This document shows positions 1-9,361 of a DNA stretch of 64,000 bases, one piece after another. The notes beneath the pieces were generated by a model. That model ran no database searches, was not told where the DNA came from, and worked only from the letters and a program-made list of their open reading frames with translations. The translations under genes and the position numbers were made by a program. The DNA is from Burkholderia metallica (GTDB lineage Bacteria; Pseudomonadota; Gammaproteobacteria; Burkholderiales; Burkholderiaceae), in the NCBI RefSeq assembly GCF_902832845.1, contig NZ_CADFDB010000010.1, positions 186,001-250,000 on the forward strand. Reading direction: 5' to 3'. The first letter of the stretch is position 1, and every line of letters begins with the position of its first letter.

Positions 1-49
1 GCGTCGAACAAGGCGTTGACTGAAAAGAACGATATTCGGCCAGTAATCG

Positions 50-1486
50 ATGATTGAAAACCAGCAGGAATCAATTTCTCTGCGGCGCGTGTGCGCGTCG
101 CTGGCCATTGCGGCGGCGCTTGCGGGATGCGCGTCGCAACCGGACGCCATCCAGCGGAAAACCGGCTGGATGCGCGCGGAAGTCGCCGACTCCTATATCT
201 ATGCGTATCCGCTCGTGCTGATGGACGTCGCGAAGGAAGCGGCGACGGGTGGCGACGGCGCGCAACCGGGTCAGGCGCCGCTCAACACGCTGCGCCACGC
301 GCAGGCGCTGCCGCCCGTCGGCGCGGTCAATCCGCCGCTGCCGGGCGTCGACACGCTCGACTCGACCGGCTGGCTCGACGTCGCCGCCGAACCCGTGATC
401 GTCACGTTGCCCGACACGCGCGGCCGCTACTGGGACGCACGTGCGCTCGACATGTGGACCAACGTGCTGTGGTCGTCGTCGAGTGTGGCCGCGCGCGGTG
501 CCCGTACCGGCGCGCGATCGCAAACGATTGCCTTCGTCGCGAAGGACTGGCAGGGCGCGCTGCCGAAGGGCGTGGTCCGGGTCGACGTCCCGTCGGCCAA
601 TGCGTGGCTCGAAGTCAGGCTGCAGACGAGCGGCGGGCGCGACCTCACGAACGTGAAGAAACTGCAGCGGGCGATCCGCGTGGTGCCGCTGTCCGTCTAC
701 ACCGGCGCCGAACGCGGCGCGTCGGTCGCGGTGCATGCGGGCAGTGCGCCGTCCGAAGCGGTGGGCGGCGGCACGCCGGCCGAGCAGGTGGCCGCGCTCG
801 ATCCGAAGGCGTTCTTCGCGCGCTTCGCGCAGGCGCTGCAGGACAACCCGGCACCGGCCGACGATGCGCATGCGCAGGAATCGCTCGCCGACATCGGCGT
901 GTCGGCCGGCTACCCGGTGCTGTGGACGGGCGACCGCCTCGCGGCGGCGACGGCCGGCGTCGCCGAGGCGCGCGCGCGGCTCGCGACACCGCCGTCGAAC
1001 CTGCTGAACGCGAACGGCTGGAGCTGGATCGGCGATACGGCGGGCAAGTACGGCCAGGACTACACGCTGCGCGCGTACGCGGCCTACACGCAGTTCGGCA
1101 CCGCGACGCGCGACGACGAAACGCTCGCGGTCGTGCGCGTCGACAGCGACGGCCATCCGCTGAACGGCGCGAACCGCTACGTGCTGCATTTCGCGCCGGG
1201 CGCGCTGCCGCCGGTGCGCGCGTTCTGGACGCTGACGCCCTATACGACGAACGGCGCACTGCCCGACGTCGGGTCGGCGCGCCGCTCGCTCGGCGATCGC
1301 GACCGGCTGCGCCGCAATCACGACGGCTCGATCGACATCGTCGTGTCGGCGTCGCCGGGCGGCACGCACGCGGCCAACTGGTTGCCGGCGCCGCGCGCCG
1401 ATTTCGCACTCGCGCTGCGCCTGTACGCGCCGAAGCCGCAGGCGAGCGACGGGACGTGGATGCCGCCCGTCGTCGTCCGGAAATGA
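50..1486 (+). CDS. DUF1254/DUF1214 family lipoprotein
   Basis: The 478-residue product starts with a basic n-region and a hydrophobic stretch ending in the lipobox LAGC (Cys near residue 27), so it is probably a lipoprotein anchored in the envelope. The mature part matches the DUF1254 then DUF1214 layout: an early YIYAYPLVLMD segment, and a late segment with RAFWTLTPY and a C-terminal NWLPAP stretch typical of DUF1214. The biochemical role of this family is unknown. It is transcribed alone, with 148 bases before the next gene. Family assignment is by motif recognition; the start is the first in-frame ATG that keeps the signal peptide intact. Confidence 0.85.
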   Translation: MIENQQESISLRRVCASLAIAAALAGCASQPDAIQRKTGWMRAEVADSYIYAYPLVLMDVAKEAATGGDGAQPGQAPLNTLRHAQALPPVGAVNPPLPGVDTLDSTGWLDVAAEPVIVTLPDTRGRYWDARALDMWTNVLWSSSSVAARGARTGARSQTIAFVAKDWQGALPKGVVRVDVPSANAWLEVRLQTSGGRDLTNVKKLQRAIRVVPLSVYTGAERGASVAVHAGSAPSEAVGGGTPAEQVAALDPKAFFARFAQALQDNPAPADDAHAQESLADIGVSAGYPVLWTGDRLAAATAGVAEARARLATPPSNLLNANGWSWIGDTAGKYGQDYTLRAYAAYTQFGTATRDDETLAVVRVDSDGHPLNGANRYVLHFAPGALPPVRAFWTLTPYTTNGALPDVGSARRSLGDRDRLRRNHDGSIDIVVSASPGGTHAANWLPAPRADFALALRLYAPKPQASDGTWMPPVVVRK

Positions 1487-1634
1487 ACGGATGATCGTCG
1501 GCGCTGTCCGACCGGCGGGCGCGACCGCGCCCGACCCCCGTACCGTCACCTCCTGAGCCTATACTTTCGGGATAGCGTGCGCGGCCGCCCGGTGCTCCGG
1601 TGCGGCCCGGCATCCCATCCCGAGGCATTCAAGC

Positions 1635-4600
1635 ATGGCAAGCGCAGACAAAGAAACCGTACCCTCGACCCTCCATGCCCTCGGTGGCGTTGCACGTTCG
1701 CGCCGGACCCGGCGCATCGGCATCGGCCTGCTGATCTTCGTCGTTTTATTCGGACTGCTCGGATTCTTCGCGGCGCCGCCGCTGATCCGCCATGTCGCCG
1801 AACAGCAGTTGAGCAAGCAGCTCGACCGCCCCGCGACGATCCAGCGCATCGCGCTGAACCCGTACACGCTGAACCTCGAAGCCGACGGCGTTCATCTCGG
1901 CGAAAAAGGCGGCCAGGGCGACTTCATCGACATCGCGAAGCTCGTCGTGCGGCCGTCGTGGTCGTCGCTGTTTCGCGGCGCGCCGATCGTCAATGAAGTC
2001 CGCCTCGATTCGCCGCGCTTTCATGTGGTTCGCCTCGACGCACAGCGCTTCAACTTCACCGACCTGATCGAGAAGTTCTCCACGCCGTCGCCCAAACCGG
2101 AGAGCAAGCCGACGCAGTTCTCGGTGTCGAACATCCAGGTCAACAACGGCCGGATCGATTTCGACGATCGCCTGCTGAACGAAAAGCACGTCGTCGACAA
2201 CTGGACGCTCGGCATTCCGTACATCGCGACGCTGGCCTCGAAGACCGACATCTTCGTCGAGCCGAAGCTGCGCGCGCGCTTCGACGGCAGCCCGATCGCG
2301 ATCGACGGCAAGACCAAGCCGTTCGCGCAATCGCGCGAATCGGAAATCGCGCTGAAATTCGACGGCCTCGACGTGCCGAAGCTGATTTCATACGTGCCGG
2401 CGAAGCTGCCGGTGGCGGTGACGAGCGGCCTGCTGAGCAGCGACCTCACGGTCAACTTCGTGATGAGCGGCGAGACGCCCGCGCTGCGCGTATCGGGCAC
2501 CGTCGACCTGAAGGACGCGAAGCTGACGGACCGCGCGTCCGCGCCGCTGTTCGCCGCGCGCGGCGTGCACGTCGCGGCGGCCAGCCTCGAGCCGCTGCGC
2601 AACGCGATGCACTTCGACGAGATCCGGATCGACCAGCCGGTGGTCGACCTGTCGCGCGACAAGCAGGGCGTGCTGAACGTCGAGAAGCTCGCCGCGCAGC
2701 CGGCCGCCGCGCCGAAGGCCGCCGACGGCAAGCCCGCGGCGTCGGGCGCCGCGGCGGCTTCCGCCGCTGCCGAAGCGGCCGCCAGCGGCGCGAAGGCTGA
2801 AGCCGGCGCGAAGGAGGCGCCGCCGCTCGACCTGACGATCCGCCATTTCGCGATCGACGGCGGCACGGTCAACGTCGACGACCGCGTGCCGGCGACACCG
2901 ACCGCGCTGTCGCTCACGAAGCTCGCCGCGACGCTCGACGGCTTCTCGATGCAGGGCAAGGCGCCCGCGAAATACACGCTGTCGACGTCGCTGTCGCGCG
3001 GCGGCGACGTGAAGGCCGAAGGCGCATTCAATCTCGCGGGGAAGCAGGCCGGCGGCAAGCTGACGGTCGCCGCGCTCGCGCTGCCGGCGCTGCAGCCGTA
3101 TCTCGGCGAGGCCACGCGTGCGCGCGTGCTTGACGGCACGCTCGGCGCCACCGTCAACGCGAAGGCCGACTGGGGCAAGACGCCGCTCGCCGCGCAGGTC
3201 GCCGACAGCACGGTCAGCCTGAAGTCGCTGAAGATCGCGACACCCGACGCGAAGGCGCCCGCGATCGTGCTGCCCGACGCGAACGCGAAGATCGCGAAGG
3301 TCGACGTTGCCGCGCGCACCGCGGAGATCGCGAGCGTCGACGTCAGCGGTCTCGCGCTCGACGTGCAGCGCCTGAAGGACGGCAAGATCGACCTCGCGGC
3401 GCTGGCCGAGCCGGCGCAGGCGTCGGTGCCGAAGCGCACGGTCGCGCGCAAGGCGCAGGCCGCCGCGCCGTCGTGGCATTACCGGATCGACGCGCTGAAC
3501 GTGAAGGACTCGTCCGCGAACTTCACCGACCTGTCGACGCCGCGCCCGGTGAAGCTGGCGATCAAGCCGCTGGACCTGTCGGTGCAGAAGATCAGCGACG
3601 ACATGACGAAGCCGCTGCCGGTGCAGCTGAAGGCGACGCTGAACCGCAAGGGTTCGCTGAACGTGACGGGCGACGTGACCGCGCAGCCGCTGAAGCTCGG
3701 GCTGAAGATCAACGGCAACCGGCTCGACGCGGCCGCGTTCGAGCCGTACTTCGGCAGTGCGCTGAACGCGACGATCGCGAGCGCGCTGCTCAACGCGCAG
3801 GGCAACCTGACGTTCGCGCAGGTGAAGGACGCGCCGCGCGCGACTTATCGCGGCGACGTCGCGCTCGTCGACGTCCGGATGCTCGACAAGGCAACCTCCG
3901 ACCCGTTCGCGGGCTGGCGCTCGCTCGCGCTGACCAACCTGAAGGCGAACTACGACGAGAAGGGCACCGACGTCGACGCCGCGCGCGTGACGTTCTCGAA
4001 CTTCTACGGCCGCGTGCTGCTCGACGCGCAGGGGCGCCTGAACCTGAATGACGTGGTCGCGAAGGAATCGGGCCCCGCCCAGTCGCTCACGCGTGATGCG
4101 AGCAAGGGCGAGCCGGTGCCGCTGTCGCCGGGCATGACGCCGCCGGCTGCCGCGCAGGCCGCGTCGGCCGCGGCCGCGCAGCAGGCGTCCGCGCCGGCGG
4201 CCGCATCGGCGACGGTGGTCGTGAAGGCCGCACCGCCGCCGCAGCACCCGGTGCGGATGCATTTCGGCGAGTTGCTGCTGCAGAACGGCCGCGTCACGTA
4301 CACCGACAACTTCATCAAGCCGAACTACACGGCGAACCTCGTCGCGATCAAGGGCACGGTCGGCGCGTTCGGCACGGATTCGACCACGTCCGCGCCGGTC
4401 GACGTCGCCGCGAACCTCGCGGGCAACGGGCCGATCTCGATCAAGGGTTCGGTGAATCCGCTGATCGAGAAGCCGGCGCTCGACCTCACCGCGACCGCGC
4501 ACGACATCGAGCTGACCAACCTGACGCCGTACTCGGCGAAGTACGCGGGCTATCCGATCACGAAGGGCAAGCTCAACGTCGATCTGCATTACGCGCTCGC

Positions 4601-5438
4601 GAACGACCAGTTGAAGGCGAACAACCACATCTTCATCGACCAGCTCACGTTCGGCGATCGCGTCGAGAACGACACGGCGACCAAGCTGCCGGTGAAGCTC
4701 GCGATTTCGCTGCTGAAGAACACGCGCGGCCAGATCGACGTGAACCTGCCGGTGTCGGGCTCGCTGTCGAATCCGGAGTTCAGCGTCGGCGGGCTGATCT
4801 GGCGGGCGGTGCTGAACCTGATCGCGAAGGCCGTCACGTCGCCGTTCTCGCTGCTCGCGCATGCGTTCGGCAGCGGCGGCGAGGATCTCGGCTACGTCGA
4901 GTTCGCGCCGGGCTCGTACCGGCTCGACGACGCGCAGCAGAAGAAGCTCGACACGGTCGTGAAGATGCTGACCGAGAAGCCGTCGATCCGTCTCGACCTG
5001 ATCGGCCGCGTCGACCCGGCGAAGGACACGTCGGGGCTCGGCGACGCGTACGTCGACCGGCTCGTGCGCCAGCAGAAGCTGAAGGACGTGATCGGGCAGG
5101 GCGAGAGCGTCGACCCGATGTCGGTGAAGGTCGAACCGGCCGAGTACAGCAAGTACCTGACGCGCGCGTACAAGGCCGCCGACTTCAAGAAGCCGCGCAA
5201 CCTGATCGGCCTGCAGAAGACGCTGCCCGACGCCGACATGAAGAAGGCGCTCGCCGAACATGCGCCGGCCGACGACAACGCGCTGCGTGCGCTCGCGCAG
5301 CAGCGCGCGCAGGCCGTGCGCCAGTATCTCGACGGGAAGATCGATTCGAGCCGCGTGTTCGTCGTCGCGCCGAAGCTCGATGCGAAGGGCATCGAGGACA
5401 AGGGCGCGACGACCCGCGTCGACTTCGGCCTGCAGTAA
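1635..5438 (+). CDS. AsmA-like DUF748 protein with OmpA-like C-terminus
   Basis: This 1267-residue protein has one N-terminal transmembrane helix (about residues 35-55), then a very long beta-rich region of repeated AsmA/DUF748 type. Proteins of this class are inner-membrane-anchored, span the periplasm and are thought to act in lipid transport or outer-membrane homeostasis. Two Ala-rich low-complexity linkers lie near residues 355-395 and 830-865. The last ~180 residues look like an OmpA/MotB-type domain (VEFAPGSYRLDD, then RAQAVRQYLDG), which would bind peptidoglycan. Length and layout suit the bacterial DUF748 family. It is a single-gene unit, closed by a GC hairpin shared with the opposing small gene. 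Confidence 0.88.
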   Translation: MASADKETVPSTLHALGGVARSRRTRRIGIGLLIFVVLFGLLGFFAAPPLIRHVAEQQLSKQLDRPATIQRIALNPYTLNLEADGVHLGEKGGQGDFIDIAKLVVRPSWSSLFRGAPIVNEVRLDSPRFHVVRLDAQRFNFTDLIEKFSTPSPKPESKPTQFSVSNIQVNNGRIDFDDRLLNEKHVVDNWTLGIPYIATLASKTDIFVEPKLRARFDGSPIAIDGKTKPFAQSRESEIALKFDGLDVPKLISYVPAKLPVAVTSGLLSSDLTVNFVMSGETPALRVSGTVDLKDAKLTDRASAPLFAARGVHVAAASLEPLRNAMHFDEIRIDQPVVDLSRDKQGVLNVEKLAAQPAAAPKAADGKPAASGAAAASAAAEAAASGAKAEAGAKEAPPLDLTIRHFAIDGGTVNVDDRVPATPTALSLTKLAATLDGFSMQGKAPAKYTLSTSLSRGGDVKAEGAFNLAGKQAGGKLTVAALALPALQPYLGEATRARVLDGTLGATVNAKADWGKTPLAAQVADSTVSLKSLKIATPDAKAPAIVLPDANAKIAKVDVAARTAEIASVDVSGLALDVQRLKDGKIDLAALAEPAQASVPKRTVARKAQAAAPSWHYRIDALNVKDSSANFTDLSTPRPVKLAIKPLDLSVQKISDDMTKPLPVQLKATLNRKGSLNVTGDVTAQPLKLGLKINGNRLDAAAFEPYFGSALNATIASALLNAQGNLTFAQVKDAPRATYRGDVALVDVRMLDKATSDPFAGWRSLALTNLKANYDEKGTDVDAARVTFSNFYGRVLLDAQGRLNLNDVVAKESGPAQSLTRDASKGEPVPLSPGMTPPAAAQAASAAAAQQASAPAAASATVVVKAAPPPQHPVRMHFGELLLQNGRVTYTDNFIKPNYTANLVAIKGTVGAFGTDSTTSAPVDVAANLAGNGPISIKGSVNPLIEKPALDLTATAHDIELTNLTPYSAKYAGYPITKGKLNVDLHYALANDQLKANNHIFIDQLTFGDRVENDTATKLPVKLAISLLKNTRGQIDVNLPVSGSLSNPEFSVGGLIWRAVLNLIAKAVTSPFSLLAHAFGSGGEDLGYVEFAPGSYRLDDAQQKKLDTVVKMLTEKPSIRLDLIGRVDPAKDTSGLGDAYVDRLVRQQKLKDVIGQGESVDPMSVKVEPAEYSKYLTRAYKAADFKKPRNLIGLQKTLPDADMKKALAEHAPADDNALRALAQQRAQAVRQYLDGKIDSSRVFVVAPKLDAKGIEDKGATTRVDFGLQ

Positions 5439-5448
5439 GCGGGCCATC

Positions 5449-5486
5449 CGCCGCCGCGTCCGTTCATCCGTTCGGGCGCGGCGGCG
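5449..5486. terminator. GC hairpin between convergent genes
   Basis: A perfect 10-bp stem (CGCCGCCGCG at 5449-5458 pairing with CGCGGCGGCG at 5477-5486) lies between two gene ends that face each other. There is no T-tract on either side, so termination function is inferred from position and symmetry only. Confidence 0.45.
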
Positions 5487-5494
5487 CGCAGCCT

Positions 5495-5719
5495 TCAGCG
5501 CGCGGCGATCGCCGGTTCCTCGCGCTTGCCCAGTTCCTTCTTCGCGGCCAGCGGCAGACGCGCGTCGTCCCACTGCGCCAGCCATTCGACTTCCTTCGCC
5601 GTGAATACCTGTCCGTAGTTGCGCAACGCGTACTGCAACGCGTCGACGACGTGATGGCGAATGATTTCGGGGGTGCGTGCATCGTCCAGCACGAACCGGA
5701 GGGCTTCCAGGGTCGACAT
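5495..5719 (-). CDS. small conserved hypothetical protein
   Basis: A 74-residue cytoplasmic protein beginning MSTLEALRFV. I chose the internal ATG at 5719 because residues encoded further upstream are Arg-rich and look like noncoding DNA. The sequence is mostly helical and charged, with a KEVEWLAQWDDARLP segment, and has no signal peptide or membrane helix. I do not recognise a domain. It is convergent with the DUF748 gene and divergent from the phosphodiesterase gene. A real gene is supported by codon bias and by amino-acid composition unlike the flanking frames. Confidence 0.6.
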   Translation of the reverse strand: MSTLEALRFVLDDARTPEIIRHHVVDALQYALRNYGQVFTAKEVEWLAQWDDARLPLAAKKELGKREEPAIAAR

Positions 5720-6012
5720 ACTCGTGCTCCGGGTCAGGGAAAACCCTTTATCACACGCCAATAGTCGCGCGCCAAGCCGGAAAAAAATCGTGTGGCCGCG
5801 GCGCCGCACCCGTTCCGGCCGATGCACCGCGGCGGTGCCCGCAACCGGCGGCGCGCGTCGCATTGCGACTGCTTCGTGTCACTTGCGATTGGTTACGTTT
5901 GACAGAAAACGGAAAGCTCCGCTTCATCCGACCGCCGCACGATCCGGCGATAGTCTGCGCGCCTGATGGCAAGTCACGCAGTTCAACGTCAATCGATGAA
6001 GGTGGGGTGATC

Positions 6013-7686
6013 ATGTCTTTCCTTGGTAAGCAGCGCAGGTGGGTGGCGATGGTGGCGGGCGCGGCGGCGCTCGCAGGCGCGGCTGCGCACGCGGCGCAGC
6101 AGGACGGCAGCAGTCGGGGCGACGAGCGCGGCCATGCGAGCCGCGTCGTGAAGCACGTGCTGCTGATCAGCATCGACGGCCTGCACGAGCAGGATCTCGC
6201 GCGCTGCATCGGCGCGAACACGTGCCCGAACATCGCGGTGCTCGCGCAGAGCGGCGTGACGTACGCGAATGCCTATACGCCTGGCCTGTCGGATTCGTTT
6301 CCGGGGCTCGCCGCGCTCGTGACGGGCGGCTCGCCGAAGACGGCCGGCCTGTTCTACGACGTGTCGTACGACCGCAACCTGTACGCGCCGGGCGACACGA
6401 GCTGCACGGGCAAGCAGGGCTGGAACGTCGTGTTCGACGAGACGACCGGCATCGATGCCGAGAACGGCGGCGCGCTCGTCCACCTGAACGGCGGCGGCGC
6501 ATTCAACCCGCAGGCGATCCCGAACGCGAAGGTCGACGGCAAGTGCGTGCCGGTCTATCCGCACAACTACGTGAAGACCAACACTGTGTTCGAGGCCGTG
6601 AAGGCCGGCATCCCGAACGCGACGACCGCATGGGCCGACAAGCACGCATGGGGCTACGACTGGCTGAACGGGCCGTCGGGCACCGGCGTCGACGATCTCG
6701 CGCGCACCGAGATCAACTCGATCGATCCGGCGACGAAAACGGACTACACGGACGTCTATTCGCACACCGCGCAGTTCGACAACCTGCACGTGCAGGCGCT
6801 GATCAACCAGATCAACGGCCGCGACTCGACGGGCACGAAGCGCGCACCGGTGCCGACGCTGTTCGGCGCCGACTTCCAGACGCTGAGCGTCGCGCAGAAG
6901 GCGGTGGTGACGAAGGGCGGCGGTTACCTGGATGCGAACTTCACGCCGAACGGGCAGGTCGCGAACGCGATCACGTACGTCGACAACGCGATCGGCCACA
7001 TCGTCGCGGCGCTCAAGCAGGCGAACCTGTATTCGTCGACGGCCGTGATCGTCACGTCGAAGCATGGCCAGTCGCCGACCGATCACACGAAGCTCGTGAA
7101 GAACGGCGACACGCTGACCAAGCTGCTCGAAGCGAACGATTACATCGACCCGAACGGCAATTTCGGCCAGAACAACACGAAGACGGGTAACCTGAACGAC
7201 GGCTCCGGCCTCGTCGGCACGGGCTTCGTGCAGACCGACGACGTCGGCCTGATCTGGCTGCGCGACCGCAACCAGCGCACGGCCGTCGTACAGACGCTGA
7301 AGGCGAACCTGGGCTGCAACGCGCCGGGGATCTGCGCGGACGGCGCGCAGGCGTCGATCCTGTACGGCGCGGCGCTCGCCGAGCGCTTCGGCGACCCGGC
7401 CAACGGCCGCACGCCGGACATCATCGTCCAGCCGAATCCGGGTGTGATCTACACGTCGAGCACGAAGAAGGACGAGGAGCACGGCGGCAACGCACCGGAC
7501 GACAGCCACCTCGGCCTGCTCGTGTCGTATCCGGGCCTGCATCGCGCACGCACGGTGACCGACACGGTCGGCACGAAGCAGGTCGCGCCGACGATCCTCG
7601 CGCTGCTCGGCGCGAATCCGCGCCTGCTGCATGCGGTGGTGGCGGAGAATACCGGCGTGCTGCCGGGGCTCGGCATCGATCGCTGA
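6013..7686 (+). CDS. exported type I phosphodiesterase / nucleotide pyrophosphatase
   Basis: This 557-residue protein has an N-terminal Sec signal peptide (cleavage after AAHA, near residue 27) and the alkaline-phosphatase-superfamily core. Metal site residues are visible in ISIDGLHEQD (Asp55), in SKHGQSP and in DEEHGGNAPDDSH. The nucleophile position, in SDSFPGLAALVTGG, is Ser95, where the NPP subfamily usually has Thr; this may shift preference towards monoesters, which is inference. The start at 6013 is preceded by AAGGTGG. It probably hydrolyses phosphodiesters or nucleotides in the periplasm. A GC hairpin follows the stop, and the opposing gene ends 90 bases further on. Confidence 0.85.
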   Translation: MSFLGKQRRWVAMVAGAAALAGAAAHAAQQDGSSRGDERGHASRVVKHVLLISIDGLHEQDLARCIGANTCPNIAVLAQSGVTYANAYTPGLSDSFPGLAALVTGGSPKTAGLFYDVSYDRNLYAPGDTSCTGKQGWNVVFDETTGIDAENGGALVHLNGGGAFNPQAIPNAKVDGKCVPVYPHNYVKTNTVFEAVKAGIPNATTAWADKHAWGYDWLNGPSGTGVDDLARTEINSIDPATKTDYTDVYSHTAQFDNLHVQALINQINGRDSTGTKRAPVPTLFGADFQTLSVAQKAVVTKGGGYLDANFTPNGQVANAITYVDNAIGHIVAALKQANLYSSTAVIVTSKHGQSPTDHTKLVKNGDTLTKLLEANDYIDPNGNFGQNNTKTGNLNDGSGLVGTGFVQTDDVGLIWLRDRNQRTAVVQTLKANLGCNAPGICADGAQASILYGAALAERFGDPANGRTPDIIVQPNPGVIYTSSTKKDEEHGGNAPDDSHLGLLVSYPGLHRARTVTDTVGTKQVAPTILALLGANPRLLHAVVAENTGVLPGLGIDR

Positions 7687-7708
7687 GCGACGCGACGCCG
7701 CAGCACGA

Positions 7709-7731
7709 CCCGCCGCCGGCCGCGCGGCGGG
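7709..7731. terminator. GC hairpin between convergent genes
   Basis: CCCGCCG at 7709-7715 pairs with CGGCGGG at 7725-7731 across a short loop, between the phosphodiesterase stop and the end of the opposing gene. There is no clear T-tract, so this is a probable but unproven terminator. Confidence 0.4.
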
Positions 7732-7775
7732 CCGCTCGTGCGCCGGGCGAGGGGGCTGTGAGGTGCTGTCCGCGC

Positions 7776-8924
7776 TTACTTCGCGAACAGCACCGGCATC
7801 ATTTGCAACGCGCAGTCGTGCATGCGTTTGCCGATCGCCTGCGCGTCCGGCTCGTCCCGCGCCATGAGCGAATCGCCCGCGCGCTTCATCGCCGCGTAGC
7901 TGCCGCGCATCGCCGCATACAACGGAATCGGCGACGTGGCGCCGGGGCTCGGCCCGTCGAAATAGCCGGTTGCGGCGAGTTCGCCCAGGTAGTAGGTGTA
8001 CAGCGCGCCGACGTGGTTCGCCTGCAGCCAGGCCATCAGCTGGATGCGCCGGTAGACCGACACGAGATCGTCTTTCGGGCGCGCGCCGAGCGCGACGAAG
8101 ATCTGCAGTCGCGCGAGCCAGTTGCCTTTGCGCGCGGCCTCGACGAGCGCCGTCCACTGCGCGGGTGTCGTCGAGCCCGGCTCGCGCAGGCTGCGCATGT
8201 AGTCGATCACGGCCTGCTGGTCGGGTGCCGGGCCGATCTGGTCGGGCGACCTGCACACGAAGCGGGATACATCGATGTCGGCGTCACCGAGATGGTCGAG
8301 CTCGTGCTTGATCTTGCCGTACACGTCGTCGAGCTGCTTCTGGACGTCGTCCCTCGACCATTCGGCCGGCAGTGGGCCCAGCCACGCGAGTTCGTCATCA
8401 TGGGCAGCCGCGGCCGCGCGGTAGCGGGCGAGCGCGGCATCGCGGCGCCGGGTGGCGGCGGCCTGCTCGTTGCGCGCGTCGTCGGCCATGCGCTGCGCGA
8501 CCAGGTTGACGGCGTCGTTCAGCTTCGCGCAGCGGGCGAACGCGTCGTCGCGGTACGTCCAGCACGCGGTGTCGACCGTATAGATCCAGCGGGTGTTGAC
8601 GGTCTCCAGCACATAGTGCGTCTCGCCTGCCTGCCGTGCGACGGCGGCGCGTCCCTTGTCATCGGTCACGCCCTCGGCCAGCGTCTTGCCGTTGCGCGTG
8701 GTCCAGCTGTAGGGCTCGTTACTCAGCGGTATTTCGCTGCCGCTGTCGCGGGTCAGGTCGATCGCGTAGCGCGTTGTCGGCTTCGTCTCCGCGTGCGCGA
8801 CGCCGACGGCGGCGAAGGTGGCGCAGGCGGCGAGCGCGACCGCAGCGCAGCGATGCCAGGTTTTGTTCGGGTGCGTGATGACGGGCCGCCGGGTGCGGCC
8901 GCCGGGTGACGACGGGGTGTTCAT
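7776..8924 (-). CDS. exported hypothetical protein
   Basis: The 382-residue product starts MNTPSSPGG and carries a signal peptide with a long basic n-region; cleavage is likely after VAHA near residue 45. The mature part opens with a beta-rich segment (YSWTTRNGKTLAEGVTDDKG) that resembles a small ligand or carbohydrate-binding fold, followed by a long helical Ala/Asp/Arg-rich half. Cys pairs (TACWTYRDDAFARC) suggest disulfides, fitting a periplasmic location. I do not recognise the family. The upstream ATG at 9023 would add an Arg-rich tail and was rejected. Its promoter region is shared with the divergent YqaE gene. Confidence 0.65.
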   Translation of the reverse strand: MNTPSSPGGRTRRPVITHPNKTWHRCAAVALAACATFAAVGVAHAETKPTTRYAIDLTRDSGSEIPLSNEPYSWTTRNGKTLAEGVTDDKGRAAVARQAGETHYVLETVNTRWIYTVDTACWTYRDDAFARCAKLNDAVNLVAQRMADDARNEQAAATRRRDAALARYRAAAAAHDDELAWLGPLPAEWSRDDVQKQLDDVYGKIKHELDHLGDADIDVSRFVCRSPDQIGPAPDQQAVIDYMRSLREPGSTTPAQWTALVEAARKGNWLARLQIFVALGARPKDDLVSVYRRIQLMAWLQANHVGALYTYYLGELAATGYFDGPSPGATSPIPLYAAMRGSYAAMKRAGDSLMARDEPDAQAIGKRMHDCALQMMPVLFAK

Positions 8925-9079
8925 TGCCCTCTTTCTCCGTTGTTGTTGTGGTCGGCTTCGTTTGACGACGCGCGAGTGTAGCAGGCACGCAGCGCGCGAC
9001 GGACGGCTTGAATTCCGCCGCATGCGCCGGCATATTCGCCACGCATCACCCGTTCAACGACACACCGAGAGGTCGGTTC

Positions 9080-9274
9080 ATGCGCCTTCTGCTTGCCCTG
9101 CTGCTGCCGTGGTTCCAGTTCTTCACGATCGGCCGGCCGATCGCCGGGATCATCTGCCTGATCCTGCAGATCACGATCATCGGCTGGCTGCCGGCCGCGA
9201 TCTGGTCGGTGTATGCGCTGAGTCAGTACAAGACGGACCGGAAGATCGACGCCGCGCTGCGCGAGCGTCGCTAG
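9080..9274 (+). CDS. YqaE/Pmp3-family small membrane protein
   Basis: The 64-residue product has two hydrophobic helices (LLALLLPWFQFF, then GIICLILQITIIGWLPAAIWSVYAL) and a short charged tail, the standard layout of the YqaE/Pmp3 (UPF0057) family of stress-associated membrane proteolipids. The ATG at 9080 follows a GAGAGG ribosome-binding site; an upstream ATG would place a hydrophilic stretch before the first helix and was rejected. The gene stands alone and is closed by a hairpin shared with the opposing bd oxidase operon. The role is inferred from the family: membrane potential or salt stress response. Confidence 0.8.
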   Translation: MRLLLALLLPWFQFFTIGRPIAGIICLILQITIIGWLPAAIWSVYALSQYKTDRKIDAALRERR

Positions 9275-9317
9275 ACGGGAGGGGGCGGCGGATTCGGCGG
9301 AACCGGCCGACGATGTG

Positions 9318-9359
9318 AAAACGGCCGCCCGATCGTCGTTCGATCGAAGCGGCCGCTTT
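9318..9359. terminator. bidirectional terminator, yqaE-like gene versus cyd operon
   Basis: CGGCCGC at 9322-9328 pairs with GCGGCCG at 9349-9355, and an inner CGATCG pair extends the stem. AAAA lies on the left and CTTT on the right, so short T-tracts follow the stem on both strands. It sits exactly between two convergent transcription units. Confidence 0.65.
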
Positions 9360-9361
9360 GC

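Noticed and set aside
71-5585. Long antisense open frames under the first two genes (Arg-rich, up to ~1000 codons)
   Set aside because: They mirror the third-position GC bias of the sense genes, have Arg/Ala-rich composition, and lack ribosome-binding sites or known domains.
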